A DNA stretch of 64,000 nt from Saccharothrix algeriensis (GTDB taxonomy: Bacteria; Actinomycetota; Actinomycetes; Mycobacteriales; Pseudonocardiaceae), in contig NZ_JAFBCL010000001.1 of assembly GCF_016907655.1 (NCBI RefSeq), positions 1,178,001 through 1,242,000 on the forward strand. The letters run 5' to 3'. The position numbers and the translations under genes are program-made. Positions 58,126 to 64,000 of the stretch are shown piece after piece (positions within the stretch are counted from its first letter, which is position 1; every line of letters starts with the position of its first letter). Below the pieces are notes generated by a model. That model was not told the origin of the DNA and ran no database searches. It saw only the letters and a list, made by a program, of their open reading frames with translations.

Positions 58126-60021
58126 GCGGGCCGCGACGCCCGGCGACGCGGTGACCGGGGTGGACAGGTTCAGCGAGTCGTCGACCGCGCGCACCCGCAG
58201 CTGCGCGGGGCCGGATGCGGGCGGCGTGTAGGTGTAGCTCCACGCGGTCTGCCCCGCCTGCCACACCGCCGGGTGCCAGCGCACGCCGCCGTCGGTGGAG
58301 ACCTCGACCCCGGTCACCTGGCCGGCGTCGGTCACCGAGCCGGAGAACGTGTAGGGCTGGCCGACCTTCGAGATCGCCGGGACGTTGGTGTAGGCCACGG
58401 TCGGCGGCGTGGTGTCGGTGGACGCGGTCGCCTGCACCAGGCCGGGCATCAGGGTGGTGGCCTGGACGCCCATGTCGGCCAGGAGGTTCACCGTCGCCTG
58501 CTGCATCCGGATGTCGGAGGTCGGGGTGTTGGTGAGGAACGCGTGCTCGTCGTCCAGGCCCCACGCCCACTGCACCGTGCCCGCGCCGAACACCAGCGAC
58601 CCGGAGGGGTGCTTGTAGTAGGTGATGGCGTGGGTCTTGGTGTCGGGCGTGTAGTAGTCGCCGTGGTTCTGCAGCACGTACGGGCCGTCGAGCATGGCGA
58701 CCGTCGTGCGGGAGAACTGGCCGACGCCGGCGGGCTGGTACCCGTTGTCCTCCACGGTGTTCCACTCGTAGCCGAGCGTGCCGGGCTGGAACGTGTAGGT
58801 GGTGCCGGGAGCCATGTCCTGCAACGGGGTGTGCCGCCACAGCCGCATCTTGCCGTAGGCGGCCGGGACCTGCAGCGAGTCGTCGCGGCGGCCGTTGACG
58901 GTGAAGATGTTGCCCAGCAGGGCGTTCTCCGGCCGGCCGCCGTCCTGCGGCGGGCTGTAGCGCGGGTCGCGCCAGGTGCCGGTCCAGTCGTCCAGGTTGT
59001 CGTTCTGGGTGCCCTTGGTCTCCTTGTAGCAGGCGAGCGTGCGCCAGTCGGTTTCCGAGGAGTCGATGCTCTTCTCCCAGCGGGTCTTCCAGAAGATCTC
59101 GTTGCCGGTCAGGAACGCCAGGTGCACGCCCGCCTCCCGGGCGGCCTCCACGTTGGCGCGCTGCTCGTTCGACCAGTACTCGTCGTGGCCGACGGCCATG
59201 AACACCTGGTGGTTCTTGATCAGGTGCCCGCGCCGGGCGCTGTCGACGTCGGTGGTGTAGCTCAGGTCGTAGCCGTTGCGCTCCAGGAACCGCAGCATCG
59301 GGTACTCGGCGTTGAAGATGAAGTTCTCGTCGCCGTCGCCGCCGGTGTAGGGGCGGTTGTAGCTGACCTTGTAAGCCTGCCCGCCCTGGCCGGGGCCGTC
59401 ACCGAAGTACAGCGAGTTCCCGCCGTAGCGGTTGTAGGCCACCCACGTCGAGTCCGAGGTCTGGAACAGGATCTTGGACTTGCTGGTGTCGTCGCGGACG
59501 ACGAACACGATCTCGTTCTTGAGGTCGTTGTCGTGCCGGGTCACGCGGGCGTAGTAGATGCCCGAGACGGCGTCCGCGGGCACGTCCCAGGTGACCGACA
59601 CCGCCCAGTTGCCGCAGTCGATGAGCGCGCTGGGCGTGTCGCGCAGGCACGGCGGCTGGTTCTGCGGTGTGGTGCGGGACACCGAGCCGACCTGCCGCGC
59701 GCCGACGCCGCCGTACCAACCGAGCCGGAAGATGTCGAGGGTGTAGGCGGAGGCGTTGGTCAGCATCTTGAACGCCACCTGGCCGCCGGGGGTGGTGCTG
59801 ATGTCGGTGGTGTAGCCCAGGATGGAGTCGTCGCGCGACGAGACCTGCCAGTCCGGCGTCCCCGGCTTGCTGTTCTCGCACAGCACCTGGTTGACCACCG
59901 GGGCGTCGCACGGCGCCGCGTTCGCGACCGTCGCGGTGAGGAGCACGAGGGGGGTGACGCAGCCGGTCACCATCAGCACAGCGCACAAAGCCCTGACAAG
60001 ACGTCCAACCGGCGACGCCAT
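55207..60021 (-). CDS. Secreted DUF4082 repeat protein with N-terminal dimethylformamidase-like domain
   Basis: A 1604-residue exported protein. Residues 1-36 are a Sec signal peptide ending in VANAA. Residues about 37-500 match the N,N-dimethylformamidase beta-subunit-like (DMFA2) domain: FKMLTNASAYTLDIFRLGWY, GGVGARQVGS, VAVGHDEYWSNEQRANVEAA. Ig-like domains and four DUF4082 repeats follow, each starting with CPC (about residues 635, 904, 1177 and 1444) and including GVRFYKGPGNTGTH or GVKFYKG-type segments and NYWVDV at the end. Three Big_5-type Ig domains (AYDEAL, FSEPMD and SFDEPI segments) separate them. It is probably an extracellular surface or matrix protein, perhaps glycan-binding. 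Confidence 0.88.
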   Translation of the reverse strand: MASPVGRLVRALCAVLMVTGCVTPLVLLTATVANAAPCDAPVVNQVLCENSKPGTPDWQVSSRDDSILGYTTDISTTPGGQVAFKMLTNASAYTLDIFRLGWYGGVGARQVGSVSRTTPQNQPPCLRDTPSALIDCGNWAVSVTWDVPADAVSGIYYARVTRHDNDLKNEIVFVVRDDTSKSKILFQTSDSTWVAYNRYGGNSLYFGDGPGQGGQAYKVSYNRPYTGGDGDENFIFNAEYPMLRFLERNGYDLSYTTDVDSARRGHLIKNHQVFMAVGHDEYWSNEQRANVEAAREAGVHLAFLTGNEIFWKTRWEKSIDSSETDWRTLACYKETKGTQNDNLDDWTGTWRDPRYSPPQDGGRPENALLGNIFTVNGRRDDSLQVPAAYGKMRLWRHTPLQDMAPGTTYTFQPGTLGYEWNTVEDNGYQPAGVGQFSRTTVAMLDGPYVLQNHGDYYTPDTKTHAITYYKHPSGSLVFGAGTVQWAWGLDDEHAFLTNTPTSDIRMQQATVNLLADMGVQATTLMPGLVQATASTDTTPPTVAYTNVPAISKVGQPYTFSGSVTDAGQVTGVEVSTDGGVRWHPAVWQAGQTAWSYTYTPPASGPAQLRVRAVDDSLNLSTPVTASPGVAARTCPCGMWTDNDTPKTPDMLDGSALELGVKWRANTDGYVRGVRFYKGPGNTGTHTGTLWSADGLQLATGTFVNETASGWQTMLFPVPVAVSGNTTYVVSYLSPTGHFSVDTEYFSRSSRYLEPLTALQTGVHGANGVFRSGPGFPDRSSQDSNYWVDVMWAPDPGPDTRAPELVATNPLSDAASVGLNPTLTATYDEALNPGTAQFTLTGPGGSVAGATSVTGNGKTAQFTPGSALSPATTYTASIRAKDAAGNQTAQHSWTFTTGADRPASCPCTIWDDFASPATPSADDATPVEVGTKVRFNGKGEVLGVRFYKGAGNTGTHKGSLWSAGGLLLGTGTFSGESASGWQTLTFASPVVVQANTTYVVSYYAPNGHYSVTPGYFDGQGASYGAMRALANGVDGPNGVYRYGAGGGFPTTSFNAANYWVDAVYRNGLNGDTTPPTLESRTPGPDATNVGLNSSLSLAFSEPMDPASTQVWLSDPGGAKLRGTVSLSGDQKTVLWTPDGPLKPNTRYTASALLADVNGNAMPSAATWSFTTSTTASCPCSLFSTATTPTVTSADDNGAYELGVRFSPTRSGRITGVKFYKGEGNTGTHTGSLWSSAGVRLATGTFTGETANGWQTLTFDTPVTVAPGLVYTASYYTPNGRYAIDNGYFQATGVNAPPLTAPQTGDGSPNGVFQPGGGFPTMSHQGNNYWVDVVYTPNSDTTAPVSSGHTPLTDAVDVPLTGQVTASFDEPIDLTNTQFSVSDTGGAKLDGALTRSADQQTVIWTPAAPLAASTRYTVTVRAADTGGNIMATPLTWSFTASTSQTCPCSLVSAATVPTVPSADDGGAYELGVRFTPSTDGRITGVKFHKGSGNTGTHTGTIWSADGAPLRTGTFGGETASGWQTLTFDAPLQVTAGTTYVASYTAPHGHYSVNHGYFAGYTATSPPLTAPATAEGAPNGLYRVGSGFPTDSYQGNHYWVDVVFTTG

Positions 60022-60187
60022 CGACCACTCATCTCCTCGAACGCACGTTCCGCGGTGCGGTCGCCGCTACTGCGCGCAGGGCAACCTCGTTGCTCCGGAC
60101 GTCGGTGTGAAACGTGAAACCGTTACTACACCGTCGGTCTCGATTGGATGACGACCCGGAGCGGTCGCCGTCCGGCCCGGCCGGGCC

Positions 60188-60248
60188 CCGGCGGCGGGGA
60201 CCCGGGTGGCCGGGCCGTGCCCCCGACCACCCGGGTCCCCGCCGCCGG
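60188..60248 (-). terminator. 22-bp-stem terminator
   Basis: A perfect 22-bp inverted repeat (60188-60209 and 60227-60248) with a 17-nt loop lies directly after the DegT aminotransferase gene that ends at 60252. It ends the right-hand operon and separates it from the DUF4082 gene. Confidence 0.85.
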
Positions 60249-60251
60249 CCG

Positions 60252-61367
60252 CTAGGCGGTGGCGGCGTTCAGCGCGGCGACCACCTCGTCCTGCTCCTCG
60301 TCGGTCAGGCCGACGAAGTGGGGCAGCAGGATGTGGTCGGCGGCCACCCGCTCCGTCACCGGCAGCGACGGGGTGGCCTCGCCCGCGTGGTACACGGGCT
60401 CCAGGTGGCACGCGGTGATGCGCCGGGTGGCGACACCGCGCTGCGCCATGGAGTTCATCACGTCGACGCGGGCGTGGTCCTTCAACCGCACCAGGTACGA
60501 CTGGTAGACGTGCCCGAACCCGGCCGGCTCGTGCGGCAGGACCAGCGACCCGTTGCCCGCCAGCAGCTCGTCGTAGCGGGCGGCCAGGGCGCGGCGGGTC
60601 TTGATGACGTGGTCCAGCTTGCCCAGCTGCACGATGCCGACCGCGGCGGCCACGTCGGTCATCTTGTAGTTGAAGCCGACCTCGTCGTAGCTCTCCGAGA
60701 TGACCGCGGTCGACGTGTGCCGGGCCAGCGTCGAGATCGAGGCCGCGTGGGCGCGCAGCGCCCTCATCCGCGCCGCCAGCTCGGCGTCGTCGGTGGTGAC
60801 CACGCCGCCCTCGCCGGTGGTGAGGATCTTGCGCGCGTCGAAGGAGAACACCGTGACGTCGCTGATGGTGCCCAGCCGCACGCCGTCGATGGTCGCGCCG
60901 TAGGCGGGCGCGGCGTCCTCGACCAGGCGCAGGCCGTGCCGGTCGGCGATCTCGCGCAGCGCGTGCAGGTCGGCGGGCAGGCCGATCTGCGAGGCGGGCA
61001 GGATCGCCTTGGTGCGCGGCGTGATCAGCTGCTCGACGTGCGCCGGGTCGATGTTGTAGGTGCGCTCGTCGATCTCGGCGAACACCGGCGTGGCCCCGGT
61101 GTAGCGGATCGCGTTCGGCGTCGCGATGAAGGTGAACGAGGGGCAGATCACCTCGTCGCCCTCGCCGACGCCCAGCGCGGCCAGCGCCAGGTGCAGGCCG
61201 GTGGTGGCGCTGTTGACCGCCACCGCGTGCCGCGCGCCGACCTGCTCGGCGACCAGCTCCTCGAACTTCGCCGCGCGGGGGCCGACCGACAGCCACCCGG
61301 ACAGCACCGCCTCGGCGGCGGCGTCGGCTTCCTCCTGGCCGACGTACAGGCGGGTGATGGGGATCAT
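60252..61367 (-). CDS. DegT/DnrJ/EryC1/StrS family nucleotide-sugar aminotransferase
   Basis: A 371-residue PLP enzyme opening MIPITRLYVGQEEADAAAEA. The cofactor Asp is in LRLVEDAAPAYGATIDG, the Schiff-base Lys is in TVFSFDARKILTTGEGGV. VYQSYLVRLKDHARVDVMNS fits substrate contact. It acts on a keto nucleotide sugar made by the upstream dehydrogenase/epimerase genes. ATGA overlap with the epimerase gene; a strong terminator follows. It is a second paralogue to the one at 53419, from a different subgroup. Confidence 0.93.
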   Translation of the reverse strand: MIPITRLYVGQEEADAAAEAVLSGWLSVGPRAAKFEELVAEQVGARHAVAVNSATTGLHLALAALGVGEGDEVICPSFTFIATPNAIRYTGATPVFAEIDERTYNIDPAHVEQLITPRTKAILPASQIGLPADLHALREIADRHGLRLVEDAAPAYGATIDGVRLGTISDVTVFSFDARKILTTGEGGVVTTDDAELAARMRALRAHAASISTLARHTSTAVISESYDEVGFNYKMTDVAAAVGIVQLGKLDHVIKTRRALAARYDELLAGNGSLVLPHEPAGFGHVYQSYLVRLKDHARVDVMNSMAQRGVATRRITACHLEPVYHAGEATPSLPVTERVAADHILLPHFVGLTDEEQDEVVAALNAATA

Positions 61368-62365
61368 GCCTCGGCTCCTTGCAGCTTCCGGTCGGCGGCG
61401 GCCTTGGCCGTCTCGTCCCGCCACCACGCGACGAGTTCGGTCAGACCTTCGTGGAGGGACACGCGGGCCTCGAAGCCCAGCTTCTCCTGGGCGGCCTCGG
61501 TGCTCGCCAGCCGGCGGGGCACCGCGTTGACCTTGCGCTCCGGGCCGTGCTCGGGCTTGAGGTCCGGGCGCCCCATGACCTCCAGCAGCGCGTCGGCCAG
61601 CTGCGCGAGGCTGGTCTCCGCGCCCGAGGCCACGTTGAACACCTCGTCGGTGACGTCGGACTTGGCCGCCAGCACGTTGGCGCGGGCGATGTCGGAGATG
61701 TAGACGAAGTCCATGGTCTGGCTGCCGTCGCCGAGGATCAGCGGCGGGGTGCCGGCGGCGATGCGCTCCATCCAGCGCACCAGGACCTCGGTGTAGACGC
61801 CGAAGACGTCCATGCGCGGGCCGTACACGTTGAAGTAGCGCAGGGCCACGTAGTCCAGGCCGTACATCTCGTTGAAGCTGCGCAGCAGGCCCTCGTTGTA
61901 GACCTTCGCCGCGCCGTAGAGGGTGCGGTTGGCGTAGGCGTGGTGGTCCTCCCCGGTCGGGAACACCTCGGCCAGGCCGTACACCGAGGCCGACGAGGCG
62001 GCGACCACCTTGGTCACGTTCGCCCGCACCGCGGCCTCCAGCACGTTGAACGTGCCGGTGGCCAGCACGTCGTGCGCCAGCCGGGGCTCCTCGGCGCACT
62101 GCGTGATGCGGATGGCCGCCTGGTGGAACACCAGGTCCACGCCGTCCATGGTGGACTCGACGGTCTCGGCGTCGCGCAGGTCGCCCTCCACGAACCGCAC
62201 CGCGCCGGCGGCCAGCGGGCCGGCCAGGTTCTCCAGCCGGCCGCGCACCAGGTTGTCCAGCACGACGATCTCGGCGACGCCCTCGTCGAGCAGCTGGTCG
62301 GCGATGGTCGAGCCGATCAGGCCCGCACCGCCGGTGATCAGGACACGTGCGTCACGCAGGTTCAC
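61364..62365 (-). CDS. NAD-dependent nucleotide-sugar epimerase/dehydratase
   Basis: A 333-residue extended SDR. The NAD motif is VLITGGAGLIGSTIADQLLD, the catalytic pair is in TLYGAAKVYNEGLLR (Y-x-x-x-K) with SSASVYGLAEVFP before it, and FNVYGPRMDVFGVYTEVLVR is typical of UDP-glucose 4-epimerase-like enzymes. The GTG at 62365 shares GTGA with the RmlC-like gene. It probably epimerises or dehydrates the nucleotide sugar used by this operon. Confidence 0.92.
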   Translation of the reverse strand: MNLRDARVLITGGAGLIGSTIADQLLDEGVAEIVVLDNLVRGRLENLAGPLAAGAVRFVEGDLRDAETVESTMDGVDLVFHQAAIRITQCAEEPRLAHDVLATGTFNVLEAAVRANVTKVVAASSASVYGLAEVFPTGEDHHAYANRTLYGAAKVYNEGLLRSFNEMYGLDYVALRYFNVYGPRMDVFGVYTEVLVRWMERIAAGTPPLILGDGSQTMDFVYISDIARANVLAAKSDVTDEVFNVASGAETSLAQLADALLEVMGRPDLKPEHGPERKVNAVPRRLASTEAAQEKLGFEARVSLHEGLTELVAWWRDETAKAAADRKLQGAEA

Positions 62366-62964
62366 GCTGTCTCTCCGTAGTGGAAGGCCGGGTTGGCCAG
62401 GTAGGTCGTCAGGCTGGGGTTCGAGCTGTCCTTGGCGGACAGGATCGGGTTCTCCACCGGCCACGGCACGTTGACGTCCGGGTCGTCCCACGCGAGCAGA
62501 CCCTCGGCCGCCGGGTTGTGGAAGCCGGTCGTCTTGTACTGCACCTCGGCCACGTCGGACAGCACGGCGAAGCCGTGCGCGAACTCCGGGCCCATCAGCA
62601 GCTGGGTGCGGTTGTCCGCGGACAGCTCGATGCCGAACCACCTGCCGAACGTCGGCGAGCCGGCGCGCAGGTCGACCACCACGTCCCAGATCGCGCCGAC
62701 CGTGCAGCGGACCAGGCGGTGCTGCGGGGCCAGGCCGTTCTGGAAGTGGAAGCCGCGCAGCACCCCCTTGCCGGATCGGGAGTGGTTGTCCTGCACGAAG
62801 TCCAGGTGGAGGCCGTGCTGCTCCCAACGGCGCTTGCTGTAGGACTCGAAGAAGAAACCCCGCTCGTCCTCGAACCACTCCGGCTGGACGACGAACACGC
62901 CCTCGATCTCGGTCGGCGTGACCGTCATGTCCATGCCCTGCTTCGGGGCCGCTACCCCTGTCAT
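62362..62964 (-). CDS. RmlC-like dTDP-4-keto-6-deoxyhexose 3,5-epimerase
   Basis: A 200-residue cupin epimerase. The catalytic His and substrate site are in GVLRGFHFQNGLAPQHRLVR, followed by CTVGAIWDVVVDLRAGSPTF and MGPEFAHGFAVLSDVAEVQY, with DDPDVNVPWPVENPILSAKD near the C-terminus. It epimerises C3 and/or C5 of a 4-keto sugar. The ATG at 62964 shares ATGA with the Gfo/Idh gene; ATG at 62934 is an alternative. RmlA, RmlB and RmlD were not seen in the window. Confidence 0.93.
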   Translation of the reverse strand: MTGVAAPKQGMDMTVTPTEIEGVFVVQPEWFEDERGFFFESYSKRRWEQHGLHLDFVQDNHSRSGKGVLRGFHFQNGLAPQHRLVRCTVGAIWDVVVDLRAGSPTFGRWFGIELSADNRTQLLMGPEFAHGFAVLSDVAEVQYKTTGFHNPAAEGLLAWDDPDVNVPWPVENPILSAKDSSNPSLTTYLANPAFHYGETA

Positions 62965-64000
62965 GCAACCGCCTCTTCCAACTCGGCCGGACCCACGTCC
63001 CGCACTGTCACGTACTCGCCGCCGGCGGCCAGGCTCGCCGACGCGGCTTCCAGGATGGACAACACCCGCAGGCCCGACCAGCCGTCGGTCAGCGGCGCCC
63101 GCTTCTCGGTGATGGCCGCCGCGAACTCCGCCATGACGCCGCGCAGCGCCTCGCGCTCGGGCAGCGCCGGCGCGACCGTGTCGCCGCGGCGGTAGGAGAT
63201 GATCGCCTGCGTGCGCTCCTCGTCGCCCTCGATGACGTCCGCGCCCCGGTCGTGCACCGAGAGTCGCTGGACGACGTTCAGGTCGTCCCACACCACGGTG
63301 CGGCGCGAGCCGCCCACGATCATGGTGCGGATCTTGGTCGGGGACAGCCAGTTCACGTGCACGTGGGCCAGCACGCCGTCGGACAGCTCCAGCGCCAGGT
63401 GGCCGATGCACGCGCGGCCCGCGCCGATCGGGTCCGAGCCGTGCGCCGAGACCCGCGCCACCCGCACGCCGTCGGGCAGGATCGCGTCGAAGATCGACAG
63501 GTCGTGCGGCGCGAGGTCCCACAGGACGTCCACGTCCGGCTGCACGAGGCCGAGGTTGACCCGCACCGAGTCCAGGTACTGCAGGGTGCCGATCTCGCCG
63601 CCGCGCACCAGCTCCCGCAGGTGCTGCACGGTCGGGGTGTAGACGAAGGTGTGGTCGAGCATCAGCGCCAGGCCGCGCGCGTCCGCCTCCCGCACCAGCT
63701 CCAGGCCCTCGGCGTAGTCGGCCGCGAGCGGCTTCTCCACCAGCACGTGCTTGCCGGCGCGCAGCGCGGCCAGGGCGACCGGCAGGTGGGTGGCGGCGGG
63801 CGTGGCGATCGCGACGGCGTCCACGGCGGGGTCGGCGAGCACGTCGTCCAGCGAGCCGGAGACCCGCACGGTCGAGTAGTCGCCGAGCACCCGGCGGGCG
63901 CGCTCGGTGTCCAGGTCGCACAGGTAGCGCAGCTTCAGGCCGGGTGTCGCCTGGGCGTTGCGGACCAGGTTCGGTCCCCAGTACCCGGCGCCGACGACGG
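62961..64000 (-). CDS. Gfo/Idh/MocA family nucleotide-sugar dehydrogenase, 5'-truncated by the window edge
   Basis: About 346 codons are visible; the first residues, including the start, lie beyond 64000. The NAD(P) fold begins with VVGAGYWGPNLVRNAQATPG and continues VAIATPAATHLPVALAAL and KHVLVEKPLAADYAEG, the family signature with the catalytic Lys in EKPL. The substrate region includes DVLWDLAPHDLSIFDAILPD. WbpB/WlbA-type members oxidise UDP-GlcNAcA at C3 before amination, which would fit the aminotransferase and acetyltransferase genes. It is the first visible gene of this operon. Confidence 0.93.
   Translation of the reverse strand, partial: VVGAGYWGPNLVRNAQATPGLKLRYLCDLDTERARRVLGDYSTVRVSGSLDDVLADPAVDAVAIATPAATHLPVALAALRAGKHVLVEKPLAADYAEGLELVREADARGLALMLDHTFVYTPTVQHLRELVRGGEIGTLQYLDSVRVNLGLVQPDVDVLWDLAPHDLSIFDAILPDGVRVARVSAHGSDPIGAGRACIGHLALELSDGVLAHVHVNWLSPTKIRTMIVGGSRRTVVWDDLNVVQRLSVHDRGADVIEGDEERTQAIISYRRGDTVAPALPEREALRGVMAEFAAAITEKRAPLTDGWSGLRVLSILEAASASLAAGGEYVTVRDVGPAELEEAVA

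Noticed and set aside
54763-60117. A 1784-residue plus-strand frame opposite the DUF4082 protein gene.
   Set aside because: Its apparent repeats mirror those of the real gene on the minus strand.

Overview
The window is very GC-rich, with long reading frames on both strands at once, many GTG starts and 4-base ATGA/GTGA gene overlaps. Together with a Scr1-type DUF5753/DUF397 pair, a large LuxR (LAL) regulator, an F420-type PPOX enzyme and small actinobacterial membrane families (PF07332, DUF3618, DUF4235), this points to a filamentous actinomycete, most likely of the Pseudonocardiales (Saccharothrix/Actinosynnema/Lentzea type). The genus is an inference from gene content only.

Layout. 1-8.9 kb: aerobic cobalamin (corrin ring) synthesis. 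cobN (cut by the left edge) lies behind a cobalamin riboswitch on the minus strand; cobG-cobH-cobIJ run on the plus strand; cobL-cobM-cobK run on the minus strand behind a PPOX enzyme, and cobIJ and cobK overlap tail to tail. 9-16.3 kb: a class V aminotransferase, thioredoxin, an ECF sigma factor divergent from an alpha/beta hydrolase, a three-gene membrane/envelope operon, an enoyl-CoA hydratase, a PAP2-like membrane protein, and a decayed Scr1-type regulator next to an intact DUF397 gene. 16.6-23.3 kb: a ROK regulator and a six-gene sulfonate-use operon (TauD-like dioxygenase, flavin reductase, ABC substrate-binding protein, permease and ATPase, two-component flavin monooxygenase). 23.6-29.3 kb: Tex, an NAD-dependent epimerase, a carotenoid-desaturase-like oxidoreductase and an SRPBCC protein. 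29.6-38 kb: a possible small peptide, a LAL regulator, an aminoglycoside-phosphotransferase-like kinase, a YCII-LuxR regulator, a GNAT enzyme, an enoyl-CoA hydratase and a membrane Ser/Thr kinase. 38-64 kb: a cell-surface polysaccharide region with glycosyltransferases, a WecG/TagA enzyme, polymerase/ligase, Wzz-like protein, flippase, a secreted glycosidase-like lipoprotein, nucleotide-sugar aminotransferases and acetyltransferases, an RmlC-like epimerase, a Gfo/Idh dehydrogenase (cut by the right edge) and a 1604-residue secreted DUF4082 repeat protein.

The most unusual content is not coding. Three intergenic loci (about 32.80-33.21, 42.27-42.69 and 52.32-52.76 kb) each hold two 125-132 bp nested-palindrome elements in inverted orientation. 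Every element has a 22-25 bp outer arm pair ending in CGTGTTCTCC, an asymmetric internal bulge, a 26-bp inner stem, and a 9-10 nt apical loop of the form ACGCTYTTC or its complement. The six inner stems differ in sequence yet five pair perfectly and the sixth has one C/A position (G-U in minus-strand RNA), so the pairing itself has been kept. Locus 2 is a whole-locus inversion of loci 1 and 3. Two of the three lie in convergent gaps. They look like a dispersed family of paired structured elements: possible two-way terminators or insulators, and/or non-autonomous mobile repeats.

No tRNA, rRNA, CRISPR array, transposase or integrase gene was seen.
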